NCBI GenBank assembly: GCA_946481265.1
Contig: CAMLNE010000031.1
Location: 1-19,905, forward strand
Direction of reading: 5' to 3'
Source: an uncultured Panacagrimonas sp.
GTDB taxonomy: Bacteria > Pseudomonadota > Gammaproteobacteria > Nevskiales > Nevskiaceae
Length of the DNA stretch: 19,905 bases
Part shown: in pieces, positions 7,522 to 14,638 of the stretch
Layout: every line of letters starts with the position of its first letter
How positions within the stretch are numbered: position 1 is the first letter of the stretch
The notes under the pieces: generated by a model
Seen by the model: only the letters and a program-made list of their open reading frames with translations
Database searches by the model: none
Told to the model about the DNA's origin: nothing
Program-made: the position numbers and the translations under genes

Positions 7522-8576
7522 CGATCGCGAGCCTGCAGGTCATCGCCAGCCCGCGCATGGGCGGTGCCGAGATGACCTTCCTGCGCCAGGTGCAGGGACT
7601 GCGCCGCGCAGGGCACCCGGTGGTGGCCGCCGTGCGGCGCGACTCGGCGCTGGTGCGGGCGCTGCACGGCGAGCCGCCGCTGCGCGAACTGCCCATGGCC
7701 AATTACCTGGACCTGCGCTCGGCCCTGGCCATCCGCGCACTGCTGCGTGAACACCGCTGCGCCGTGGTGCAGAGCTGGATGTCGCGTGCGACCTGGCTGA
7801 CGCGCGCGCCGCGTGGCTGTGTGCACGTCTCGCGACTGGGCGGCTACTACCACGCGCGCTATTTCCGCCACGCGCACGGCTGGGTGACGGTGACGAAGGG
7901 ACTGCGCGACTGGATGCTCGGCAAGGGCTTCCCGGCCGATCGCGTCGAATACATCCGCAACTTCATCCCGCCGCTGCCCGCCGGCACGCCGCCGCCCTTC
8001 ACCCGCGCACAGCTCGGCATTCCCGAGGACGCCCTGCTGATCGTCTCGATGGGCCGCTTCATCGAGAAGAAGGGTTACCAGGACCTGCTGCCCGCCTTCA
8101 CCGCGCTGGGCGCGCAGGCGCAGGGCCGACCGCTGCACCTGCTGCTGATGGGTCGCGGACCGCAACAGAAGGAGCTCGAGGCGCTGGCGGCCGATGCCGC
8201 CGGGCGCGTGCATTTCCCGGGCTGGGTCGACCAGCCGGTGGCGGCGCTGCCGCTGGCCGATGTGTTCGTCTGCCCCTCGCGCGAGGAGGCGCACGGCAAC
8301 GTCATGCTCGAGGCCTGGAGCCAGGGTCTGCCGGTGCTCTCCACGCGCACCGACGGCGGCCGCGAGCTGATCGTGGACGGCGACAACGGCCTGCTGTGCG
8401 ATGTCGCCGACAGCGCCGGGATGGCGGCGGCCCTGCGCCGCCTGATCGTCTCGAGCGGCCTGCGCGAGCAGCTCGCCGGCCGCGGCCGCGAAACACAGCG
8501 CAGCCGTCACGACGAGTCCGCCAGCCTGCAGGCTTACCTGGCGTTCTACGAGCGCCTGCGGCGTCGCTACGCCTGA
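7518..8576 (+). CDS. Glycosyltransferase family 4
   Basis: A 352-residue GT-B enzyme starting at GTG 7518, in GTGA overlap with the previous glycosyltransferase. The N-terminus TIASLQVIASPRMGGAEMTFLRQ carries the usual GGAE loop. The donor domain has LLIVSMGRFIEKKGYQDLL, LLMGRGPQQKELE, VHFPGWV and the E-x7-E motif EAHGNVMLE (E257, E265), followed by GLPVLSTRTDGGRELIVDGDNGLL. All are canonical for GT4 lipopolysaccharide and polysaccharide enzymes. Its last 10 bases overlap, tail to tail, the minus-strand membrane-protein gene, so the two arms of the glycan cluster meet here with no room for a conventional terminator. Confidence 0.9.
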   Translation: MTIASLQVIASPRMGGAEMTFLRQVQGLRRAGHPVVAAVRRDSALVRALHGEPPLRELPMANYLDLRSALAIRALLREHRCAVVQSWMSRATWLTRAPRGCVHVSRLGGYYHARYFRHAHGWVTVTKGLRDWMLGKGFPADRVEYIRNFIPPLPAGTPPPFTRAQLGIPEDALLIVSMGRFIEKKGYQDLLPAFTALGAQAQGRPLHLLLMGRGPQQKELEALAADAAGRVHFPGWVDQPVAALPLADVFVCPSREEAHGNVMLEAWSQGLPVLSTRTDGGRELIVDGDNGLLCDVADSAGMAAALRRLIVSSGLREQLAGRGRETQRSRHDESASLQAYLAFYERLRRRYA

Positions 8577-9313
8577 GCGGGCGGCGGCGCGCTGCGCGTC
8601 GCGGCTGGCGTGGTGGCGGCAACGGCGATGGCCGGTCGAGCGAGCCGGAACTGGTAGAGCGCATAGCAGAAGATCAGCGGCAGGATGCACTCGAAGCCTT
8701 CTTCCCAGGCACCGATCAGGCGCCCGGTGCGCTCGTCGAAGACCAGCCCGAACCATTCGCCGCTCAGAGAGATGGCGCGATCGAGCAGCTTGGTGCCGAT
8801 GCCGACAGCGATGCCCAGCAGCAGCGTCCGCGTCCACGCCAGCTTCCAGGTGGCCCGGCGGCGCAGCAGCTGGACGCCGAGGAACAGTGTCCTGAACAGC
8901 AGGGCCAGGGCGATGGCCACGACCACGCCGGCCACCACCTTCACCTCCAGCGTCGCCGGGTTGTGCAGGTAGAACTTGACGCGCAGGACGTTGCCGCCGG
9001 CCAGCGCGTAGTGCCAGTCGGCTTCGCGCATCGCCAGGAAGCCGGCCACGGCGCCCAGCGTGAGCAGGCGCAGCGCAACCGCGCGCGGTCGTCGCCATGC
9101 CACGCCCACGCAGGCCGCGACCACCAGCAACCAGAGCGGCACCGACAGTCGCTCGAAAGGCCCCCGCTCCGAAAAGACGTCGCGATAGGCCTCCAGGTCC
9201 AGCGGCAGGGCCATCAGCGCCAGCAGCAGCGCGTAGACCGCAAGGGCCGCGATCAGCGCCGGCAGTCCCGCACGGGCGCCCACGCGGCGCGGGCCATCGC
9301 GCGCGTCATTCAT
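8567..9313 (-). CDS. Polytopic inner-membrane protein, function unknown
   Basis: A 248-residue protein with about five or six hydrophobic helices (roughly residues 17-38, 57-73, 78-95, 125-147, 158-172 and 204-220). I do not recognise a named family. A short READWH motif (96-101) after the third helix resembles a RExDWH pattern that I associate, from memory only, with unnamed membrane proteins. ATG 9313 overlaps the stop of the WaaE-like glycosyltransferase (ATGA), so it is co-transcribed with it and probably serves the same glycan pathway, for example in sensing, modification or transport. No catalytic motif is visible. The extreme C-terminus is Ala/Pro-rich. Confidence 0.75.
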   Translation of the reverse strand: MNDARDGPRRVGARAGLPALIAALAVYALLLALMALPLDLEAYRDVFSERGPFERLSVPLWLLVVAACVGVAWRRPRAVALRLLTLGAVAGFLAMREADWHYALAGGNVLRVKFYLHNPATLEVKVVAGVVVAIALALLFRTLFLGVQLLRRRATWKLAWTRTLLLGIAVGIGTKLLDRAISLSGEWFGLVFDERTGRLIGAWEEGFECILPLIFCYALYQFRLARPAIAVAATTPAATRSAPPPAQA

Positions 9314-10230
9314 GGAGGCGTGGAGCGCGCGCCGAGCAGGGCGGGGGAGTGCACCGCCGTGGGGGTCAGCGCGGGACGGGTGTTCCACCGCTGCCGGCGC
9401 GGCGGCAGCCGGCGCGCGGGAGTCGACGTCGACATGGCGGCCTGCGGGCGCGTCGCCGGCGCATCGCCGGCCTGCATCATGGCCAGCGCCGCGTACTTGT
9501 GGAACGCGTACTGGGCCAGGATCACCGACACCAGGAAGCCGCGCCGGCCGTCGAGCACGCACAGGCGTCCGAGGTATTGCAGGAGGAAGTCGAAGACCAG
9601 GCGTGACGATGCGTAGAGCAGGCTGCTGCGCCTGCCCTCGGCGTACTTCTGCTGGGCCAGCAGGCAGGCGTAGAGCAGGTGCTTCTGCTGCGCATGCTGG
9701 TAGTCGCGCCAGCTGTGATGATCGAGCGGCGACTTGAGCGTGTGCGTGCGCCGCTCGGGCATCAGCAGGGATTCGTGCACCTGCAGGTTGCGGTAGCTGG
9801 CGCCCTGGCGGCGGAACAGGCGCGTCTGCGGTGTGCTGAAGCGACCGAAGCGCAACGGCCGGCCGCAGAAGTGCGTGCGCCACGGCATCTTGATGACGTT
9901 GTACGGCAGGTCGGGACGCGCCAGCAGCGCATCGATCTCGGCACGCAACTGCGGCGTGACGCGCTCGTCCGCGTCCAGGCTCAGGATCCAGTCGCCCCCG
10001 GCCTTGGCGATGGCGCGGTTGCGCTGCGGACCGTAGCCGGGCCAGTCGGTCTGCCAGATCCGGTCGGTGTAGCGGCGCGCGATCTGCAGCGTGGCGTCGC
10101 GGCTGCCGCTGTCGAACACGATGATCTCGTCGGCCCAGCCATGGACCGATTGCAGCGCCGGCTCGATACGGTCCTCCTCATCGCAACAGATCATCACCAC
10201 CGACAGCGTGAAGGCACGGTTTCGGGCCAT
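9310..10230 (-). CDS. WaaE/KdtX-like glycosyltransferase family 2
   Basis: A 306-residue GT2 enzyme similar in motif wording to the WaaE/KdtX beta-1,4-glucosyltransferases of lipopolysaccharide inner core. Motifs: LSVVMICCDEEDRIEPALQSV, EIIVFDSGSRDAT (D40), WPGYGPQRNRAI, and SLDADERV with metal-binding D86/D88. HFCGRPLRFG and the VHESL motif follow; these are typical of this branch. ATG 10230 is preferred to an in-frame ATG 45 bases upstream because aaggacgag sits just before it. After about residue 255 the protein ends in a low-complexity Pro/Arg/Thr tail of some 50 residues that looks dispensable. It leads the minus-strand arm of the cluster. Confidence 0.88.
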   Translation of the reverse strand: MARNRAFTLSVVMICCDEEDRIEPALQSVHGWADEIIVFDSGSRDATLQIARRYTDRIWQTDWPGYGPQRNRAIAKAGGDWILSLDADERVTPQLRAEIDALLARPDLPYNVIKMPWRTHFCGRPLRFGRFSTPQTRLFRRQGASYRNLQVHESLLMPERRTHTLKSPLDHHSWRDYQHAQQKHLLYACLLAQQKYAEGRRSSLLYASSRLVFDFLLQYLGRLCVLDGRRGFLVSVILAQYAFHKYAALAMMQAGDAPATRPQAAMSTSTPARRLPPRRQRWNTRPALTPTAVHSPALLGARSTPP

Positions 10231-10245
10231 GACACTCGTCCTTGT

Positions 10246-10381
10246 CCTGCGATCCGCGAAAGATCGGCAGGGCACCGGCCGGCAAATGTCGTGCCTGCGG
10301 CAACTCCTTGAATGCGGACGGAAGAGCGCTCATGGGACTGCGAAATGCGGCGCGTCCCAGGCCCGCTATGCGGATCGCAGG
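10246..10381. repeat. Perfect 12-bp inverted repeat flanking the spacer
   Basis: The 194-base spacer between the lipoprotein gene and the WaaE-like gene holds cctgcgatccgc at 10246-10257 and its exact reverse complement at 10370-10381. Between them a second imperfect hairpin is visible (gcagggcac at 10267-10275 with gtgcctgc at 10291-10298). This could fold as a nested stem in the minus-strand transcript and act as a weak terminator for the upstream lipoprotein operon. No uridine run follows, so termination is uncertain. Confidence 0.35.
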
Positions 10382-10424
10382 AGCCGGAGGAACGAGGGCC
10401 GCGAGGGCACTCCGACGGTCCGGC

Positions 10425-11141
10425 TCAGCGTTCGAACTTCACCAGTTCCATCGTGATCTGGCCGCCGACGATGGCCGGCGTGTCCAGGCTCTCGGTGCGC
10501 ACCAGCTTCACCAGGCCGACGCCGGGGGCATACCACTCGATGTGCGTGACCGGAACCTCGGAGGCGCCGATGCGGGCGTCGGCGAGCACGTGCAGGCTGC
10601 CGCTGCCTTCCAGGCGCAGGCAGCGCTCGAAGGTTCCGGCCGGCACTTCCACCACGTCGTCGAGCGCCGCCACCTTCATCTGCAGGCGGATGCGCTTGGA
10701 CTCGTCCTGCGCGAAGCGCTCGCGGAAAGGCTCGACCCGCTCGAGGATGTAGGGGCGCGATTCGACCTCCCACCATTGGCCGACGACCGGCGGCAGCTGC
10801 AGCACCGTGCGCGGCTCCTCGTCCATGCGCGGCTCGAAGTCGATGGCGCGGCGCAGCCCCACGCGCTGCAGCGCGTTCTCACCGCGCTGCAGCCAGTACT
10901 CGTTGCCATCGCTGGACAGGCGTCGTGCATAGCGCTGGCCCTCGCGCGTCACCGGGCGCAGGTTGCGCTGGCCCAGGCGCTGCTCGCGGTCAACCGCCGG
11001 GCTGCGCTCGTGCACCCGGTATTCCCAGCTCAGGCCCGGATCCAGAGGGAAGTATTCGGTCGATGGCTGGCCGCCGCCGCAGGCGCACAGCACGCAGGCC
11101 ATCGCCACCAGCAGCAGGACGCGGGGCATGGCGCGCCTCAC
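10425..11141 (-). CDS. Lipoprotein of unknown function
   Basis: A 238-residue predicted lipoprotein, last gene of the six-gene minus-strand operon. GTG 11141 overlaps the stop of the upstream gene (GTGA); ATG 11129 four codons later is an alternative. The signal peptide ends in VLCAC, with C21 the likely lipidated cysteine. The mature part begins YFPLDPGLSWEYRV. It later has VVEVPAGTFERCLRLEG and EWYAPGVGLVKLVR, a beta-rich pattern I associate with TapB/DUF3108-like envelope lipoproteins; that link is from memory. The residues after the cysteine (GGG) contain no Asp sorting signal at +2, so outer-membrane location is likely. Function is unknown; position suggests it is the outer-membrane partner of the ExbB/ExbD-like pair. 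Confidence 0.8.
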   Translation of the reverse strand: MRRAMPRVLLLVAMACVLCACGGGQPSTEYFPLDPGLSWEYRVHERSPAVDREQRLGQRNLRPVTREGQRYARRLSSDGNEYWLQRGENALQRVGLRRAIDFEPRMDEEPRTVLQLPPVVGQWWEVESRPYILERVEPFRERFAQDESKRIRLQMKVAALDDVVEVPAGTFERCLRLEGSGSLHVLADARIGASEVPVTHIEWYAPGVGLVKLVRTESLDTPAIVGGQITMELVKFER

Positions 11142-11659
11142 TTTTCAGGCAGCGCCGGGCTGGGCAGGTTGCCCAGGTCGAACTGCTGATCCTCTTCCTG
11201 GCGCTTCATCACGCCGCTGAGGCTCAGGTTGCCCTCCGTGCCGTGCTTGCGCTTGCCGACCTGCGGCAGGCCGTTGCGCATGCGTGCCTCGGCTTCCTGC
11301 AGCTGCATATGCGTCGATTTCAGGTAGTCCACGCGATAGCTGCGTGGCATGCGGGCCGGGCCGTCCTCGCCCAGCTCGGTGGCCCAGACGTAGATCGCGC
11401 CGTCCTCCGATTTTTCCGGGTCCGGCTCGATCACGGTCGCCGCGTGGAACAGGAACTGGTCGGGCAGCACCGCACGCGCAGGCCAGCCCGCCACGTCGCG
11501 CCAGAGATGCCAGCTCACGAAGAAGCTGGCGCCGACCAGGACCGTCAGCCCCGCGCGCAACATCCACGGCAGGCGCGAGCCGATGACCAGGTACAGCACC
11601 ATCAGCGCCACCGCCACGTACAGCACGCACAGCAGTACCAGCTCCAATCCGATCGTCAT
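11138..11659 (-). CDS. Small two-helix membrane protein, function unknown
   Basis: A 173-residue protein with two N-terminal transmembrane helices (about 3-27 and 31-50), then a hydrophilic domain of about 120 residues. That domain contains GAIYVWATELGEDGPARMPRSYRVDYLKSTHMQLQEAEARMRNGLPQVG, followed by a charged tail. No known domain is recognised. ATG 11659 overlaps the ExbD-like stop by 4 bases and its own stop overlaps the lipoprotein start, so it is tightly coupled in the operon. The topology would put the soluble part on one side of the inner membrane, beside the channel proteins; it may be an accessory subunit of that complex. Confidence 0.78.
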   Translation of the reverse strand: MTIGLELVLLCVLYVAVALMVLYLVIGSRLPWMLRAGLTVLVGASFFVSWHLWRDVAGWPARAVLPDQFLFHAATVIEPDPEKSEDGAIYVWATELGEDGPARMPRSYRVDYLKSTHMQLQEAEARMRNGLPQVGKRKHGTEGNLSLSGVMKRQEEDQQFDLGNLPSPALPEK

Positions 11660-12258
11660 TGCTGAACCAGTTTCTTCTGAAGAGTGTTGATGCCGGAGAC
11701 CGAACCGTCGCGGCCCAGGCTGAAGCGCACCGCGGTGCGTTCGCTGCCCGCCTCGGGAAGCTCGACGGTGTCGTAGAACAGCACCTCGAGCCGCGGGTTG
11801 ACCTTGACCACGTTGACCTGCACCGGCAGCACGTCGTTGCCGTCGGCGTGGTAGCGATGCAGGTTCACGACGTAGTCACCGGGCAGCAGGCCGCGCACGG
11901 TGACCACTTCCTGGTTGAGCGGATTGATCACGGGCTTGCCGTCGACCAGGAGCGTGTCGTTCTCGGTGCCGCGATCGTCGCGGTCCAGGTGCATCAGGCC
12001 GCCGTCGGGGTTGCGATACCAGACCACCTCGCCGTCCGGCGCCTCCACCCAGGTGTCGACGTCATCCGCCAGGCCGTCGGCCCAGGTCGTGGTGACGATC
12101 AGCTCGGCCTTGGCCGGGATGTCGCCCTCCTTGCGGGTCGGCGGGTTGATCGCGGTGATGGCGATCATGAACAGCAGGGTGAAGCCGAGCAGCGCATTGA
12201 ACAGCAGGTCCGTGAACGGATCCTGGTCGTAGTGCGTGCGTCCCGCGCCGCGCTTCAC
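11656..12258 (-). CDS. ExbD/TolR-like protein with large periplasmic domain
   Basis: A 200-residue protein with a single N-terminal helix (about 17-38). Its sequence DPFTDLLFNALLGFTLLFMIAI matches the ExbD/TolR pattern PFxDxxxxLLxxFMxA; D17 would be the proton-carrying aspartate. The remaining 160 residues are periplasmic and unlike the short ExbD/TolR domain: DDVDTWVEAPDGEVVWYRNPDGG, then LDRDDRGTENDTLL and GLLPGDYVVNLHRY. This wording recalls beta-sandwich DUF2135/YfaP-like or prealbumin-like modules. GTG 12258 overlaps the stop of the MotA/TolQ-family gene (GTGA). Together they should form a proton-driven stator whose periplasmic arm binds something other than TonB boxes or peptidoglycan. 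A MotB-like OmpA domain is absent. Confidence 0.75.
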   Translation of the reverse strand: MKRGAGRTHYDQDPFTDLLFNALLGFTLLFMIAITAINPPTRKEGDIPAKAELIVTTTWADGLADDVDTWVEAPDGEVVWYRNPDGGLMHLDRDDRGTENDTLLVDGKPVINPLNQEVVTVRGLLPGDYVVNLHRYHADGNDVLPVQVNVVKVNPRLEVLFYDTVELPEAGSERTAVRFSLGRDGSVSGINTLQKKLVQQ

Positions 12259-12989
12259 GTGGCGGACTGCGCCGCGACTGCGGGCAGCATCTCGCGCTCG
12301 GCGAACTGCAGGGTGCCCGATACCAGGCGCTCGGCGGAGCGATCGAGCATCAGGTTCTGCAGGCCCAGGGCCATGTTGGCGAGCAGGCCCACCAGCGTGG
12401 TGTACAGGGACACTGCCATGCCCGAGCCCATGCGGCCGAGCATCTGCGGCAGGTCGGCGGCGCTGAGCGTCTTGATCGCGTCGATCGCGCCGAGCATGAA
12501 GACGAAGCCGACGATGGTGCCGAGCAGGCCGAGCTTGAGGATCAGGCTGGACAGGAACCAGCCGGCCTCATGCGCGCCGCGCGCGCGCTCCTCGAATACC
12601 TCGCGCAGCGCATGGCGGTCGGCGTGACCCTGCAGCAGGCCGCTGCAGTATTCGTTGGCCCAGTCCTCGAGCTGCGCCGACGCCGGGGGCAGCTGGCCGT
12701 CCTGGCGGAAACGCGTGCGCACGCGATCCAGTGCGCGGTGCGCCGACGACAGCCGGTGCGCGCGCCAGCCGCCATAGGCCATGCAGCCCAGGTAGATGAG
12801 CACGATGCTGGCCGAGATCTGCGTGGTGTCGGTGAGCAGGACCCGCTGCATCAGCCCCAGCGTCCACGCCAGGTGGATGCCGAAGACGGTGGTCGCGCTC
12901 AGCGCCAGCCAGCACAGGAAGCTCGACCCCTCGGTCTCCCCGAGCAGGTCAGCCGAAGGTATCGCGGGTGATCTGTCCATACCATTCAT
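12255..12989 (-). CDS. MotA/TolQ/ExbB-family proton channel protein
   Basis: A 244-residue inner-membrane protein with four predicted helices (about 23-46, 56-75, 145-168, 187-212) and a charged cytoplasmic loop (76-140) between the second and third. The last two helices carry the family signature: LGLLGTIVGFVFMLGAI and GSGMAVSLYTTLVGLLANMAL. ATG 12989 is used; ATG 12980 is equally possible. Either start lies inside the 3' end of the flavoprotein gene (41- or 32-base overlap). The stop overlaps the ExbD-like GTG. It should form the pentameric channel around the ExbD-like helix pair and convert proton flow to mechanical work. It is not close enough in context to call exbB, tolQ or motA. Confidence 0.87.
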   Translation of the reverse strand: MNGMDRSPAIPSADLLGETEGSSFLCWLALSATTVFGIHLAWTLGLMQRVLLTDTTQISASIVLIYLGCMAYGGWRAHRLSSAHRALDRVRTRFRQDGQLPPASAQLEDWANEYCSGLLQGHADRHALREVFEERARGAHEAGWFLSSLILKLGLLGTIVGFVFMLGAIDAIKTLSAADLPQMLGRMGSGMAVSLYTTLVGLLANMALGLQNLMLDRSAERLVSGTLQFAEREMLPAVAAQSAT

Positions 12990-14211
12990 GTGCGTGAAGC
13001 GCCTCGCGCGCGCGCAGTGGACGCGCGGCCCCCAGTGGGCTCATCCCGTCATTCAATGTGCTCAGCCGGCCCGATACAACGCCGTACAAACCCCCTACCG
13101 AGATCGCGTAGTCCGGCGCCAGCAGGCTGTAGCAGGTGTTCACCAGCGTCGGCGCCGGCGCCGGCCGCCCGGAGAATGCCGCAGACAGGCTCAATGCCAC
13201 CAGCTTGGCCTGGCTGTTGGCGCTGAACGCGGACTTGGGCATGGGCTGCGCGATGCAGGCGTCGCCGATCACGTGGATCCCGGCGTGGCGCGTCGACTCG
13301 AAGCTGGCCGGATCCACCGGGCACCAGCCGCTTTCGTCGGCGAGGTCGGCCGCCTGGGCGATGTCCGCGGCGCGCTGCGGCGGCACCACGCTGGCGAGAT
13401 CGACGCGCAGGCGCGAGCCGTTCTGCAGGTGCAGCTCGCCGCGTCGCGCGTCGACCGCGCGCAGCTCGCCGCCCTGTGCGCGCGACACCCATTCGATGCG
13501 GCCCGGGTAGAGCGTGTCCCAGCCCAGCTGGAACAGCGAGTGCTTGCTGAAATCGTCCTTGGCGTCCAGCAGCAGGATCCGGCAGCGCTTGTAGCCCTTC
13601 TGCGCCAGGCGCCAGGCGAACAGGCTGGCCCGCTCGTAGGGCCCGGGCGGGCAGCGATAGGGATTGGCGGGGGCGCTGATGGCCAGCGTCGCGCCATCGC
13701 GCAGCGCCTCGAAGCGCTCGCGCAGCCGCGCCACCTGGGGGCCGCCCAGCCAGGCGTGCGGCAGCTGCTCGCTGGCGGCGGCGTCGAGCCCCTCGATGCG
13801 GTCCCAGCGCATGGCGATGCCCGGGCTGAGCACGATGCGGTCGGCCTGCAGGACGATGCCGGACGCGGTACGCACCCGGCGCGACACCGGGTCGAGTTCG
13901 ACCGCGCGCTCGCGCAGCCAGCGGATGCCGGACGCGGCCAGTGGCGCCGGGCCGCGCACGATGTCGCCCATCGCGCAGACCGAGGCGATGGCCGCGTTGG
14001 TCGATGGCCCGGTGAAGAAATGCGCGCGCGGTTCGAGCAGGGTGATGTCGAGATCCGGCGCGACGCGGTGCAGGGTGCGTGCACAGGCCGCGCCGCCGAA
14101 GCCGCCGCCGATGACGATCACGCGTGCCCGCGGCGCGACCGCGCGCGCCGACCACGGGGACAGGGCCGAGGCGAGGCCGGCCAGCAGCAGGCGACGACGG
14201 TCGGGGTTCAT
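12949..14211 (-). CDS. fccB: FCSD-type sulfide dehydrogenase flavoprotein (FccB/SoxF-like)
   Basis: A 420-residue FAD enzyme of the flavocytochrome c sulfide dehydrogenase family, which oxidises sulfide to sulfur in the periplasm and passes electrons to a cytochrome c. The N-terminus NPDRRRLLLAGLASALSPWSARA is a twin-arginine signal, fitting export of a folded flavoprotein. FAD binding is shown by VIVIGGGFGGAACA (33-44) and by GDACIAQPMPKSAFSANSQAK (317-337). The redox-active cysteine pair of the family is present: C187 in NPYRCPPGPYER and C360 in VNTCYSLL. A C-terminal FCSD flavin-binding region (YGVVSGRLSTLNDGMSP) completes the protein. It overlaps the cytochrome gene upstream (ATGA), as expected for the two-subunit enzyme. 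Sulfide is the likely but unproven substrate. Confidence 0.9.
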   Translation of the reverse strand: MNPDRRRLLLAGLASALSPWSARAVAPRARVIVIGGGFGGAACARTLHRVAPDLDITLLEPRAHFFTGPSTNAAIASVCAMGDIVRGPAPLAASGIRWLRERAVELDPVSRRVRTASGIVLQADRIVLSPGIAMRWDRIEGLDAAASEQLPHAWLGGPQVARLRERFEALRDGATLAISAPANPYRCPPGPYERASLFAWRLAQKGYKRCRILLLDAKDDFSKHSLFQLGWDTLYPGRIEWVSRAQGGELRAVDARRGELHLQNGSRLRVDLASVVPPQRAADIAQAADLADESGWCPVDPASFESTRHAGIHVIGDACIAQPMPKSAFSANSQAKLVALSLSAAFSGRPAPAPTLVNTCYSLLAPDYAISVGGLYGVVSGRLSTLNDGMSPLGAARPLRAREALHAHEWYGQITRDTFG

Positions 14212-14507
14212 TCGGGGACGGCGCGGCCCCAGGTGCGGGCCAGGGTGTCGATCTGCGCGTCGCTCAATGCGGCGGCCAGGCGCGGCATCGCCAGGCCTTC
14301 ACGGTCTCCGGAGCGGAATGCGCGCAGCAGCTCGGCGATGCGTGCGGCGGGCAGGCGGTAGAAGTCCGGCATCGCCGAGGGCGACGCCGGCGTGCCATGG
14401 CAGACCGCGCAGGACAGGGCCAGCGGGTCGTCCTGCGCATGCGACGCGCCGGCGGACAGGGCGCACAGCAGCGCGCCGGCGAGGCGCTTGGCAGGAGATG
14501 GGAGCAC
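14208..14507 (-). CDS. Small monoheme cytochrome c, likely partner of FccB
   Basis: A 99-residue class I cytochrome c. The start is taken as GTG 14507 because no ATG exists nearby in this frame. It yields a signal peptide (residues 1-24, ending ASHA). The haem site is CAVCH (C33, C36, H37), and M74 in GLAMPRLAAALSD is the probable axial ligand. About 75 mature residues is short but complete for a monoheme domain. Classical FccA has two haems, so this is a reduced partner, as in SoxE-like or other monoheme FCSD systems. It overlaps the flavoprotein gene by 4 bases and is the first gene of the operon. Confidence 0.8.
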   Translation of the reverse strand: MLPSPAKRLAGALLCALSAGASHAQDDPLALSCAVCHGTPASPSAMPDFYRLPAARIAELLRAFRSGDREGLAMPRLAAALSDAQIDTLARTWGRAVPE

Positions 14508-14522
14508 GCGCGGATTGTGGCG

Positions 14523-14601
14523 TGGCGCCGGTGTGCGGCGCCAATGAAGCGGGTGGTGTTGCAGGACATCCTCCCCATGCGATCCCGCTGCACGGGGAGG
14601 A
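14523..14601. other. Two hairpins in the leader before the cytochrome gene
   Basis: The 131-base spacer holds two perfect short stems: tggcgcc (14523-14529) with ggcgcca (14537-14543), and tcctcccc (14569-14576) with ggggagga (14594-14601). The second lies 38 bases past the esterase stop in the direction of transcription and could help end that transcript, although no uridine run follows. The first is 16 bases before the cytochrome start and might affect its translation or bind a regulator. Confidence 0.35.
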
Positions 14602-14638
14602 GGCCCCGGGAGATGCCGGTCGCCCGGCGAAGTCCCGT

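Noticed and set aside
10307..10333. cttgaa with a following ctcat as a second heat-shock promoter
   Set aside because: It is on the plus strand, where no gene follows, and the -10 match is poor.
11656..12989. Zorya-type phage defence (ZorA/ZorB)
   Set aside because: The channel pair is MotA/ExbB-like, but no long ZorA tail, OmpA-domain ZorB, helicase or nuclease is encoded nearby.
11656..12989. Calling the pair exbBD or tolQR
   Set aside because: No TonB, TolA, TolB or Pal neighbour is present, and the periplasmic domain of the second protein differs; only family-level naming is supported.
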